The notes beneath the pieces are model-generated. The model was not told the DNA's origin, did no database searches, and saw only the letters and a program-made list of their open reading frames with translations. Of a DNA stretch of 64,000 nt, positions 43,495-51,449 are shown piece by piece; the stretch's first letter is position 1; the number at the start of each line of letters is the position of its first letter. Location: assembly GCF_023913775.1 (NCBI RefSeq), contig NZ_JAMXAX010000006.1:1-64000 (forward strand), written 5' to 3'. Position numbers and translations under genes: made by a program. This DNA is from Acidovorax facilis (GTDB lineage: Bacteria; Pseudomonadota; Gammaproteobacteria; Burkholderiales; Burkholderiaceae_C).

Positions 43495-44256
43495 ATGGAA
43501 AAGCTCTTGGACGCCGTCGCAGCCGTGGTCTGTCTGGTCTCTCCAGAGAAGGTCCAGGCCATAGCTAGCCGGATTCGTCGGACCGATGCCAGCAAAACAG
43601 CCGGTGCGCTGTCGGGCGTGGTCAGCACCCCCGTTGCTGCTGAGGTTGTGGATCAGCTCATCGATGCTTGGCGAGCCAGTGAGGTCGGCGCCGATGAGCT
43701 TGCATCGATGCTGCTCGCCGCCGGCCATGTTTTCACCAAGGCTACGAATCAACAATCCACCGAACTCGTGTGGACGGGACCGACGACACCCTTCGTCTCG
43801 GCTCGACGAACCGAGCAGGCGCTACTGCAGGTCATCAACGCCGCTGAGCAGACCCTGTTCATCACCAGCTTCGTGGCCTATAACGTCTCGACCATCGTCA
43901 AGGCGCTGAATGCGGCAAGTTCCCGCGGAGTGGTCATCTCCATGCTGCTCGAGTTGTCTCAGGACCACGGCGGCAGCATCACCTTCGATGCGATAGGCAA
44001 GATGAGAACGCTGGTCCCCGCCGCACGACTCTACGCCTGGCGTGATAAGGCCGACCTATTTTCCGACGGGCGCGTCCACGCCAAAGTCGCCGTAGCCGAC
44101 GGCAGGATGTGTTTCATCACCAGCGCGAACCTTACCGGGCACGCGATGGACAGGAACATGGAGGCCGGGCTACTGATCTCCAGGGGGCATATTCCCCCAA
44201 CGCTGGATGAGCATCTGCGCGCGTTGGTCTCCATGAGGATCGTATCCCCGGTATGA
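43495..44256 (+). CDS. drmC: DrmC, phospholipase D-like protein
   Basis: This is the third core DISARM protein (253 aa) with one PLD/HKD motif, VHAKVAVADGRMCFITSANL (H196, K198, D203), so an active site would need a dimer. An earlier segment AEQTLFITSFVAYNVS resembles the first half of a PLD repeat without HKD. The start ATG 43495 is 1 nt after the drmB stop. Its family includes nucleases, but the catalytic role in DISARM is not settled. It closes the plus-strand cluster, and the next feature is a transfer-gene relic on the other strand. Confidence 0.88.
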   Translation: MEKLLDAVAAVVCLVSPEKVQAIASRIRRTDASKTAGALSGVVSTPVAAEVVDQLIDAWRASEVGADELASMLLAAGHVFTKATNQQSTELVWTGPTTPFVSARRTEQALLQVINAAEQTLFITSFVAYNVSTIVKALNAASSRGVVISMLLELSQDHGGSITFDAIGKMRTLVPAARLYAWRDKADLFSDGRVHAKVAVADGRMCFITSANLTGHAMDRNMEAGLLISRGHIPPTLDEHLRALVSMRIVSPV

Positions 44257-44281
44257 CACGATTGCGATGCCCTCGGGTGAT

Positions 44282-44542
44282 TCACAGATACTTCTTAAAG
44301 CTCCCCGCCGCAATATCCATCGCCACCCCAAGCAGCACGGCGCTGGGCAGCAGGATCAGCAGCGGGTTCACGCTGACCGGCAGTGCCAGGTAAGTCACCC
44401 ACGGCAGCACGGCCAGCGGGATCAGGCTGGCCTTGGCGCGGTGATAGATGAACCCCGACTCGCGTCCCGCGCCGAAGCGGCGGACGTCCCGGCGTACCAA
44501 GCCGTCCACCAGCCCGACGAAGGTGGCACGCTGGGACGACAT
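44282..44542 (-). pseudogene. Truncated 3' fragment of PFL_4697-type (TIGR03747) ICE gene
   Basis: Seventy-nine of 86 residues (from FVGLVDGLVRR to IAAGSFKKYL) match the C-terminus of the intact gene at 50700-51449, with seven substitutions. The first seven residues (MSSQRAT) come from the junction. The 5' two thirds are missing. At the DNA level it is about 90% identical to the intact copy over 240 bp, so it is not a recent duplication. It marks an old ICE-cargo junction. Confidence 0.88.
44284..44523. repeat. Direct repeat copy 1 (240 bp, about 90% identical)
   Basis: This aligns without gaps to 50702-50941 with about 23 differences. It lies in the same orientation and bounds the CBASS and CapH/CapP module on the left. 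Confidence 0.88.
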
Positions 44543-44557
44543 TGGTTTGTTGTGTCG

Positions 44558-45025
44558 CTATTCCACAGGGAAAAATACTGATCCTTGGCCTGAACTTGGC
44601 ACCAACTCAATATACAGGGCATTTCGGCCAACAATGACAGCGAGCGTTGGTCGCTTATCCCGACGCTTGGCCGTCAGATGCTTCCATTCCGATCTATCGA
44701 GGCCAGACGGGTTGGGGATGCCTTCCGGATGGGTGTGCCATTCGCCCAAATAGCGGATGGTTCCCTGGCTCGCCGTCCATCGAGCCAGTGCAATGGCTTC
44801 GTGGCCGAATGGCATTCTCTCGAACAGGTAGCGAAACCGTTTGTCCCATTCCGTAGGAACCGTTGCCTGCTCAATGAGCATGTGAGTTCCATGGACAGAG
44901 CCGAGTAGCAGCCCGCCAGCTTCGCAGTCAGAATCACTGGCCTGAACATGCTGGTAGAAGGTCTCCAGCGTGGTCTTCGAGAAATGCAGCAGCGTTCTGT
45001 TGTCGTCGGCCGCCCAAGAACTCAT
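44558..45025 (-). CDS. cap3: Cap3, JAMM/JAB deconjugating protease of CBASS
   Basis: This is a 155-aa isopeptidase-like metalloprotease that, in type II CBASS, removes the CD-NTase from its conjugates and opposes Cap2. The JAMM motif is GEWHTHPEGIPNPSGLD (H-x-H-x7-S-x2-D), with the upstream Glu in EAGGLLLG. Start 45025 is chosen because its ATG overlaps the cap2 stop in ATGA. In-frame ATGs at 45034 and 45043 are possible. It is the last gene of the operon and ends 15 nt before the truncated transfer-gene fragment. Confidence 0.88.
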   Translation of the reverse strand: MSSWAADDNRTLLHFSKTTLETFYQHVQASDSDCEAGGLLLGSVHGTHMLIEQATVPTEWDKRFRYLFERMPFGHEAIALARWTASQGTIRYLGEWHTHPEGIPNPSGLDRSEWKHLTAKRRDKRPTLAVIVGRNALYIELVPSSGQGSVFFPVE

Positions 45026-46653
45026 GAACTGCATAAGGGACATTCCCGATCCCGCAGCGGATCGCAATCGGGTGTGGCAAGCTGCTGGGAGCTGTCGATC
45101 AACCTGGTACGCAACGCGGGGGAATAGACGCCGTTGACCCAATCAAGGGTCATCTCAGCGCCCAGGCTGGCAGCGTGCACCGACACCGAAGCGGGGAATG
45201 GCACGTACAAGCCCTCGCATCCATGCCCCGCCAAAATGGCAGGAAGAGGATCAATGGTAGAACGGAGTTCGCCCCTTCTGTTGCTATGCCAAAGACATCG
45301 ATAGCACGCATCAGATGCGTTCGTCCTCAGGAGCGCACGGACAGCCGTTCCCGGCCCCTCGATCCAGACCGAAAGCATGGGCGTCGGAGGCGGATAGTGG
45401 CTGCACAGCCAATGCCCGAGGGATTCTTCCCCGGTGGCATCTACAAGCAGGTCCAGCTCTCCCAATTCGGCCTGCCTGACATCCACGGGCAGCGCGCGAA
45501 TCTCGGCGCCTGGCGCCAAGCGCTTGAGTTCCTTCGCCATAGCCTCGGCTTTGTTCGACAGCAAGTCTGGGAATCCCAGGCGATGGCGCCCGATGTTTTG
45601 CGGGAGAAGGCAATCGAAATCCACCAACGTGAGTTTTCCGCCGCATGTCCCCGCCCCAGCCTTGACAAGCATATCCGACAGATAGCCGCCAATCGTGCCG
45701 CATCCAACGACGGTGATGTTCTTCCCTGCAAGCGTCTTTGACTTCGGCATGTTCCGCTGGGCAAGATACCGATCGTCAATTCTGACCACAGAGATGGGCA
45801 TCACCTTCAACCCAAAGCTCGAATCCCTGCGATCTACGAGCTTGCCCTTTTGGACAGGACGTTGGCGGTCATAGAGAACCGCAAAGCCATAGGTCATCAG
45901 CGGAGACTCGATGACGATCAGAACTCCGTTGGCCTTCTTCCTTTCCCCTTCCTTGATACGCTCGTGAATCTTGCGCCGGCACCGGGGGTCAAGGGTGCTT
46001 TGCCACGCCAAGATATCCCCAACTGTTTCAGGAGGCCAATGGCTGGTCAAAGGGCGGGGTTGAGCACCAGTCTTTACCCGGTAAGTCAGCACCGTTCTAT
46101 CGGTGACTTGGTAGCCGAGCGACTTCAGCTTCTCAGTTGTTCGATCTTCGTTGTCGGTGATGAACCACAAAGGGCACCCATTGGCCTGCGCGACTATGCA
46201 GTTCTGTCGGCCTAGATCCTCGCCCTGCATGTCCACGAAACAATGCCAGCCGTGCCAATAGGCGAAGAACTCTTCCGCGAGGTCTTCGATCATCTCCCCC
46301 TGCATGATCTGCCCGAACACGACGGCCGCGCGTTGCAGGCACGCTAGCGACTGTCCGACAGGATCGTAGATGTCCAGAACGACGGTGCCCTTGGCGAGAT
46401 AGCAAAGCCCGCCATCCGCGCCAAGATGAGGAACCGCTGCGGGCAGCTCAGGAGGGATTTCCAGCAGCCGGATGCGAGGCAAGTCGAAGAACGTGGGGTC
46501 GAGCTGGACTTCGCACGGACAACCCTTCTCCGCTTGGGGCGGGATCAAACGCCCGTGCAGCCTGAACCAGCCGTCATCCGTCTTGCCAACAAACTCGAAG
46601 CCTCGCTGCTTGAATGCCTCGATCACGTCTGCGACTGCTGCGGTGCTGCTCAT
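45022..46653 (-). CDS. cap2: Cap2, E2-E1 ubiquitin-transfer-like enzyme of CBASS
   Basis: This 543-aa protein joins an E2-like N-terminal domain (catalytic Cys candidate C84 in [12 protein letters not shown]) to an E1/ThiF adenylation domain. The latter shows the nucleotide motif [18 protein letters not shown] (about 313-330), the acidic [10 protein letters not shown] and a Cys pair C450/C453 in DACYRCLW. In type II CBASS it conjugates the C-terminus of the CD-NTase to target molecules and primes cGAMP-type signalling. Start and stop overlap both neighbours in ATGA. Confidence 0.9.
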   Translation of the reverse strand: MSSTAAVADVIEAFKQRGFEFVGKTDDGWFRLHGRLIPPQAEKGCPCEVQLDPTFFDLPRIRLLEIPPELPAAVPHLGADGGLCYLAKGTVVLDIYDPVGQSLACLQRAAVVFGQIMQGEMIEDLAEEFFAYWHGWHCFVDMQGEDLGRQNCIVAQANGCPLWFITDNEDRTTEKLKSLGYQVTDRTVLTYRVKTGAQPRPLTSHWPPETVGDILAWQSTLDPRCRRKIHERIKEGERKKANGVLIVIESPLMTYGFAVLYDRQRPVQKGKLVDRRDSSFGLKVMPISVVRIDDRYLAQRNMPKSKTLAGKNITVVGCGTIGGYLSDMLVKAGAGTCGGKLTLVDFDCLLPQNIGRHRLGFPDLLSNKAEAMAKELKRLAPGAEIRALPVDVRQAELGELDLLVDATGEESLGHWLCSHYPPPTPMLSVWIEGPGTAVRALLRTNASDACYRCLWHSNRRGELRSTIDPLPAILAGHGCEGLYVPFPASVSVHAASLGAEMTLDWVNGVYSPALRTRLIDSSQQLATPDCDPLRDRECPLCSS

Positions 46654-47792
46654 CCAGCCTTCGTTCGCCCGATAAGTTCGCTAGGACCAGCAGCGGCGGG
46701 AGCCGCGGCAATGGTGGCGGCAACGGACACCACCTTGACCCGATCCGGCTCGTTCGGAAAGCGCGGGCCGAACTCGCCTCGCATCCAGATGCAGGCCTGT
46801 GAAGGACTGCCAGCGCCGGTTGCTCCGCGCAGCACCTTCTCAAATTCTTCGAAGGCGTTTGCCGCTTCTTCGAGACCCGCCTGACCAAGTCGCTCTGTGA
46901 GCGACTCGGACTCATCCACGGGGTTGTTCACTCCCGCACGCAACCGGGCCGGCAGTGCAGCGACAACATCCACCAAGGCGAGGTCGTCGCGCCGGTCGCG
47001 CTTCTCAAAGAGCGGAGCTGCGGCAGCCATCAACAGGATCGAGGCGGGTCCTCCGCTGGACCACCTCCAATCGCGGAAGGCTTTCAGGTAACGAACCACA
47101 CGCCGGAACTGCTCCCCCTTGGCTTCCACCTCGCCCAGGAACCATTCCTTGACGGGCCTAGGGTCGGAGGGCATCCAGTTGCATTCCCGGTGGGCGAGGA
47201 GCACCTTTTCGCGAGGCAATGCCGTCCAAGCATCCCGCTCCGCTTTGATCACGGCGTCCATCAGCGAGTCATACCCAAAGCGCCTCATAGAGGCCTCTGC
47301 CAGATTGACAAATTCCTGATCGGGGATCGCGTACAGCGGGATGTCAATGTGTGCATAGCTGGCAATGACGATGCGGATGCACGTTGGCTTGTCGGTGACA
47401 AGCCTCCACCTCTTTTCCTCGACCAGCGGCTTCAAGGCTTCTTCCGCAGCGGCAAAGAACACCGTCGCCGCAGTGCTGGGACGCCTCGTCTGCGAGACGA
47501 AACTCATTGGGAGATAGCAGCCATCATCGACATCCGCCTGCTGAGGGCGTTGTGCCGGTGAGTTCAGGGTCTTGTATGCCCATGACCCTTGCGTGAAGAA
47601 GCGCGGCTGCGGCACGTCTTCCGTGTATCCGCTTGCCCGCAGCACGCGAGGGATGCCTGAGCGCAGGCAGTCCCTGACATCAGTGCGTGCACTGGCGATC
47701 CATTCGCGTTGCTCAGACGTCAGATCCAGCTCGTCATGCATGCAGGATTCGTCATCAACGGTGGTGAAGAAAAGCGGGCTCAGGTTCAGCAT
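46650..47792 (-). CDS. CBASS CD-NTase (DncV-like cyclic dinucleotide synthase)
   Basis: This is a cGAS/DncV-like nucleotidyltransferase (380 aa) that makes a cyclic dinucleotide on phage sensing. The signature is complete: [11 protein letters not shown] (G69, S70), then [10 protein letters not shown] (D87, D89) and the third acid D150 in [14 protein letters not shown] 47792 overlaps the capV stop. The protein ends in Ala-Gly, which suits C-terminal conjugation by Cap2. The product cannot be read, but with a CapV effector a cGAMP-type dinucleotide is likely. Confidence 0.9.
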   Translation of the reverse strand: MLNLSPLFFTTVDDESCMHDELDLTSEQREWIASARTDVRDCLRSGIPRVLRASGYTEDVPQPRFFTQGSWAYKTLNSPAQRPQQADVDDGCYLPMSFVSQTRRPSTAATVFFAAAEEALKPLVEEKRWRLVTDKPTCIRIVIASYAHIDIPLYAIPDQEFVNLAEASMRRFGYDSLMDAVIKAERDAWTALPREKVLLAHRECNWMPSDPRPVKEWFLGEVEAKGEQFRRVVRYLKAFRDWRWSSGGPASILLMAAAAPLFEKRDRRDDLALVDVVAALPARLRAGVNNPVDESESLTERLGQAGLEEAANAFEEFEKVLRGATGAGSPSQACIWMRGEFGPRFPNEPDRVKVVSVAATIAAAPAAAGPSELIGRTKAG

Positions 47793-48787
47793 GCGGCCTC
47801 CGGAACATTCTTGTTGGGGCCGTGATAGAAGATGGGAGCGCCGGCCTGGTGCGCTCGAAACGGTTGGAAAAGAGGATCGCCGAGCGCACGCTGCGCCGCG
47901 TGGTTGCCGCGATCCTTGAGCGTATTCGTGGCGCCAATGGAAACCCGATCCAGCGACTTCACGTCCTTGCTTTGATCCGGCGTCGCCTTGTCGTCGATCT
48001 GGAAGTAGTTGTTCCCCAGCGCCTGCCGCAGCATGTAGTCCACCGACGACTCCTGGGCGGAGATCACGAGGTCGAAGAGCCCGCCGCGCCACTTGCCGAA
48101 TCCGCGGTCAAGGCTGGCGCCGCCGCGAACGGTCGCACCGATGGTCATCGTGCCGATGGCGAGGACCCGAACCAGCGCATCCTGTTTCGGCGCCAGGAAC
48201 GTCTTGACTTCGTGCAACCCGAACAGGCCCGGGGCGTTGCCCACCAGCCCCCCGTCCGCGAAGACACCACGGTCGTTGCGCGCCAGAGGAAAGTAGACGG
48301 GCGCAGCGGCGGTTGCCAACGCGACATCGACGATCTTCATGCGGTGATCCAACTCGAAGGAAGGATGGTGAGGCGTCTTGAAGAACTGCCCACGTCCCGT
48401 CGAGTAGTTGACTGCCGGCACAAGAACACGATGCTTCAGGTCGCCGATCGTGGTCCCTTGGAAGCGCTCGGTCAGCACCTCTTTCAATCCCGCTGAGTCA
48501 TGCTTTGCGGTCAACCAGAATCCCAGAAGCTGGCGTGGAAGGCTGCGGTAACCAAAGATGCGGCTGCCCTGTTCTTCAAACAGTGCCTTGAGTTCGTGGG
48601 CCGGAATTTCCGCAGCCAGCCCCAAAGCCAGCATCCCTCCTGCCGATGTGCCGCAAATCAGATCAAAGTGCGAAGCGATAGGACGGCCCAGCACGGTTTC
48701 GAGTTCGGCGAGAACCGTGGCGGTGTACAGGCCGCGATAACCGCCCCCTGACAGGGCGAGCACGTGGTAGGTAGGGATGTTCGTCAT
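47786..48787 (-). CDS. capV: CapV, patatin-like phospholipase effector of CBASS
   Basis: This is a 333-aa phospholipase that degrades the inner membrane when activated by the cyclic dinucleotide, killing the infected cell. The patatin signature is [14 protein letters not shown] (oxyanion, 14-19). The nucleophile elbow is GTSAGG (S48) and the dyad acid lies in [11 protein letters not shown] (D178). The C-terminal region after residue 190 would bind the nucleotide. It is preceded by a DUF2188 gene only 6 nt upstream. Its order before the CD-NTase, cap2 and cap3 is the standard type II arrangement. Confidence 0.92.
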   Translation of the reverse strand: MTNIPTYHVLALSGGGYRGLYTATVLAELETVLGRPIASHFDLICGTSAGGMLALGLAAEIPAHELKALFEEQGSRIFGYRSLPRQLLGFWLTAKHDSAGLKEVLTERFQGTTIGDLKHRVLVPAVNYSTGRGQFFKTPHHPSFELDHRMKIVDVALATAAAPVYFPLARNDRGVFADGGLVGNAPGLFGLHEVKTFLAPKQDALVRVLAIGTMTIGATVRGGASLDRGFGKWRGGLFDLVISAQESSVDYMLRQALGNNYFQIDDKATPDQSKDVKSLDRVSIGATNTLKDRGNHAAQRALGDPLFQPFRAHQAGAPIFYHGPNKNVPEAAC

Positions 48788-48793
48788 GGCACT

Positions 48794-49018
48794 TCAGCCC
48801 TTCGGCGGGAAGGAGTCGTTGCCGTGGCTGTCCTTGTCACGAATACGGCCATCCGGACGATGGATGACGAGTTCGGACTGCTGGTTGCGCGCGATATCCC
48901 TCGCTGCGTCAATGGCCTGTTGCTGCGTGTCGTGCACGGAGGTCGCCCGCTGATTGCCGGCTCCCTTGACGGCCCAACCATCCTGATGAGGAACAACATG
49001 CTGATTCTTGCCTGCCAT
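48794..49018 (-). CDS. DUF2188 small protein, first gene of CBASS operon
   Basis: This is a 74-aa soluble, basic protein with the DUF2188 pattern: HQDGWAVKGAGNQRATSVHD, then ARDIARNQQSELVIHRPDGR and IRDKDS. The start at 49018 has GGAG 8 nt upstream. It ends only 6 nt before capV, so it is co-transcribed with CBASS. DUF2188 proteins have no settled function. It is not a standard CBASS core gene and may be a passenger or a regulator. Confidence 0.8.
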   Translation of the reverse strand: MAGKNQHVVPHQDGWAVKGAGNQRATSVHDTQQQAIDAARDIARNQQSELVIHRPDGRIRDKDSHGNDSFPPKG

Positions 49019-49305
49019 GATGGCTCTCCTACAGTGGAACTATCGAAGTCCCAGCCGCTCGGCTGGGTTGTCAACGGCCGCCCGCTGTAGCACAATTCGT
49101 TGCTCATGCAGACAACAGGAAGGCCGAGCCAATCCAACCTGGAGCAGGCGTAAAACCCACATCTGTTGTCTGGCTGGACAACAATGTATCAGAGCACGTG
49201 CGCCGGCGCAACTGGCGTGCGGCGTGCGCCTTTGAACATCAACCGGATGTGGAGGGGCAACAGAGGGCTTGGCCCTTCTTCCCGCAACCGCAAGGATCAG
49301 AACTC
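49019..49305. promoter_or_regulatory. Divergent CBASS/CapH promoter with inverted repeats
   Basis: This 287-nt gap lies between the DUF2188-CBASS operon (minus) and the XRE gene (plus). TGTTGTC-N6-GACAACA is a perfect inverted repeat (49164-49183). Single half-sites occur at 49111-49117 (GACAACA) and 49067-49072 (GTTGTC). A separate perfect repeat, CCCAGCCG-CT-CGGCTGGG, lies at 49050-49067. The TGTTGTC palindrome is the best operator candidate for the XRE protein. Promoter hexamers are not clear. Confidence 0.55.
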
Positions 49306-49692
49306 ATGCCGCAAACAGGCCTAGGCGTCGCCCTCAAGACGCTACGCGAACGCAGAACCCTTTCCCTGCGTGAGATCGGCCAGCTATCGTCAGTTGATCA
49401 TGCTTATGTCCACCGCCTCGAAACAGGCGAGAAGACAAACCCATCCCAAGACTTGGTCGAGAAGCTGTTGAAGGTTCTCAAGCCGGGAGAAAGAGATGCC
49501 GCACTCGTGATGTGGCTGGTTGACCACGCAGACGCTGATCCCAGCCTTGTTGAGTTCGTGCTACAAGATCCCTCGATCAGCATCGATATTTTTTCGGCCG
49601 CGGCTGGAGTCAGGCATCGGGGAAATGCAAGGCCTGACCCCGCGACGCTCATCGCCCGAATCAAAAAGGCCTTCGACGACGAGGACGACTGA
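49306..49692 (+). CDS. capH: CapH-like XRE repressor
   Basis: This is a 128-aa helix-turn-helix protein. The HTH lies at residues 8-62 (LKTLRERRTLSLREIGQLSS, then HAYVHRLETGEKTNPSQDLV). An extended C-terminal region suited to dimerisation and cleavage follows. ATG 49306 with AGGA upstream is the best start. It is divergent from the CBASS operon and followed 2 nt later by a metallopeptidase gene, which matches the known CapH-CapP control pair, where CapH represses CBASS until CapP cuts it. The CapH assignment is from context. The fold alone would be generic XRE. Confidence 0.7.
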   Translation: MPQTGLGVALKTLRERRTLSLREIGQLSSVDHAYVHRLETGEKTNPSQDLVEKLLKVLKPGERDAALVMWLVDHADADPSLVEFVLQDPSISIDIFSAAAGVRHRGNARPDPATLIARIKKAFDDEDD

Positions 49693-49694
49693 AC

Positions 49695-50564
49695 ATGGAC
49701 GAGGCGGATGTCAGGCAAAGAGCGCGCGCGTTTGTCGCGAGAGTCGATGCTTCGAACATCCGGGAAGACCTGTCTCCGTACGTGATTGCGGCTAACGCCA
49801 AGGTCAAGAAGGATGAGCTTGGCGAGGGGGAGTCTGGCTATACCGTTACCAAGCCGAACGGGAAGCACATCATCACTGTGAATTCGCTGGAGACTGACGA
49901 GCGCCAGCGCTTCACTGTCTGCCACGAAATAGCTCATATCGTGCTCGGCTTGGAATCAAGCCACGACGAGGTGCCGTCATGGTCCTATGCAAAGCGACAT
50001 CCGAACGAGATCGCCTGCGACACGTTTGCCGCTGAGCTGCTGATGCCCTATCAGCAATGGCTCTCCGCTGTTCCCAAGGAAGAACCCTCCCTGGAACTCA
50101 TCCAACACATGGCCGACTTGTTCGGCACATCATTCCCTGCGGCGGCGTCAAGGTTCGCCAGTCTCAGCGATATGCCGTGCGCATTCGTCACCATGGAGCG
50201 CGGTGCGGTGCGGTATGCCGCACGCTCCACGGCCCTGCGGCAAGCAGGGGCCTGGATACCTCCCAGGTCGGTAATTCCAGCAGGCTCCGTGGCTCACCGA
50301 ATCCGCTCTTCAGGGAATAGCGCTACTGAGACGGGGGAAGTTGCACAGGACGTCTGGTTCGACAACTGGGAAAAGTGCCTTGACCTCTGGGAGCTTTCAA
50401 GGCACTACCTGCGCACCGATACCACCATCTCCTTGCTATGGTTCGACAGTGACGATTTGCCGGAGGTGGAGGTAAACCGGTTCGGCGCGCGTGTCGAAGA
50501 CGATGGAGGCTTGGCTGAACTGACGGGAGAACTGCCATGGCCGGGGCGAAGCAGGCGCCGCTGA
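49695..50564 (+). CDS. capP: CapP-like ImmA/IrrE zinc metallopeptidase
   Basis: This 289-aa protein has the zinc site HEIAH (H77, H81 in FTVCHEIAHIVLGL) and the third ligand Glu in RHPNEIACDTFAAELLMP (about 101-118), the COG2856 pattern. The C-terminal 130 residues form a second, sensor-like domain. In characterised pairs CapP is switched on by single-stranded DNA and cleaves CapH, raising CBASS expression after DNA damage or infection. It lies 2 nt after the XRE gene and is convergent with the intact PFL_4697-type gene. Confidence 0.75.
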   Translation: MDEADVRQRARAFVARVDASNIREDLSPYVIAANAKVKKDELGEGESGYTVTKPNGKHIITVNSLETDERQRFTVCHEIAHIVLGLESSHDEVPSWSYAKRHPNEIACDTFAAELLMPYQQWLSAVPKEEPSLELIQHMADLFGTSFPAAASRFASLSDMPCAFVTMERGAVRYAARSTALRQAGAWIPPRSVIPAGSVAHRIRSSGNSATETGEVAQDVWFDNWEKCLDLWELSRHYLRTDTTISLLWFDSDDLPEVEVNRFGARVEDDGGLAELTGELPWPGRSRRR

Positions 50565-50699
50565 AAAGCAATCACGGCCACGACCGCAAGGAGGTTTCTC
50601 TTGTACGCCATAGCAGATTGTGCCGATGGGTATTGAGATTCCTCATTCCTCCATGCAGGGTACCCACGGAGTCCGAGATGGAGAATCTATCGCGCGCTC

Positions 50700-51449
50700 T
50701 TACAGGTACTTCTTGAACGTCGCCGCCGCGATGCACACGGCCACGCCGAGCAGTGCGGCGCTGGGCAGCAGGATCAGCAGCGGGTTCACGCTGACCGGCA
50801 GTGCCAGGTAAGTTACCCACGGCAGCACGGCCAGCGGGATCAGGCTGGCCCTGGCGCGGTGATAGATGAAACCCGATTCGCGGCCCGCGCCGAAGCGGCG
50901 GATGTCCCGGCGCACCAGGCCGTCCACCAGCCCGACGAAGGCAGCCATCAGGAACAGCGGCAGGGTCAGGCACAGCACCAGCAGCCGCACGAGGAAGACC
51001 AGCGTCGTGTAGGCCGCCGCGATCAGGTAGCTCTCCACGTTCACGTAGACCAGGCCGATGTAGTAGCGGAAATCCTTGGTCGGGCGGTGGCTGCCGGCGC
51101 TGGCCTGCGCCGAGGCGTCGCGTATCCAGTCCAGCAGACCGCTCTTCACGAACAGCCAGTCGTAGCCCTGCTCGACCAGCCGGTGCGCGGTGCGCCCCGG
51201 CTCCTGCACCAGCGCGCTGCGCGTGAAATGCGTGGAGAGCTGATCCAGCTCGTAGTGCAGCATGCCCTGCGCGTGGCGCCAGCCCTGATCGGGCCAGAAG
51301 AAGTGCATGCCGACGCATTCGATCAGGATGCACAGCAGCAGCGCGCCGCACAGCACGCCGAAGAAGCGGAACGGCAACGTGACCAGGCCGGCGATCAGCC
51401 CCTGCTGTCGTTGCTGCTGGCGCTGTGCCGCGACGACCGGGTCGCTCAT
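50700..51449 (-). CDS. ICE membrane protein, PFL_4697 type (TIGR03747), intact
   Basis: This 249-aa inner-membrane protein has about four helices (TLPFRFFGVLCGALLLCILI near 24-43, LIAAAYTTLVFLVRLLVLCL near 145-165 and two near the C-terminus). A soluble domain lies between. Its start overlaps the traD stop (ATGA). In related ICEs RAQPRD follows directly. Here cargo begins about 135 nt after the stop. Its 3' 240 bp are repeated at 44284-44523. Confidence 0.85.
   Translation of the reverse strand: MSDPVVAAQRQQQRQQGLIAGLVTLPFRFFGVLCGALLLCILIECVGMHFFWPDQGWRHAQGMLHYELDQLSTHFTRSALVQEPGRTAHRLVEQGYDWLFVKSGLLDWIRDASAQASAGSHRPTKDFRYYIGLVYVNVESYLIAAAYTTLVFLVRLLVLCLTLPLFLMAAFVGLVDGLVRRDIRRFGAGRESGFIYHRARASLIPLAVLPWVTYLALPVSVNPLLILLPSAALLGVAVCIAAATFKKYL
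50702..50941. repeat. Direct repeat copy 2 (within intact PFL_4697-type gene)
   Basis: This is the counterpart of 44284-44523, about 90% identical, ungapped and in the same orientation. It bounds the CBASS module on the right. Confidence 0.88.

Noticed and set aside
44284-50941. CBASS module as an insertion sequence or transposon
   Set aside because: No transposase, terminal inverted repeats or target duplication are seen. The flanking 240-bp repeats are gene ends about 10% diverged.
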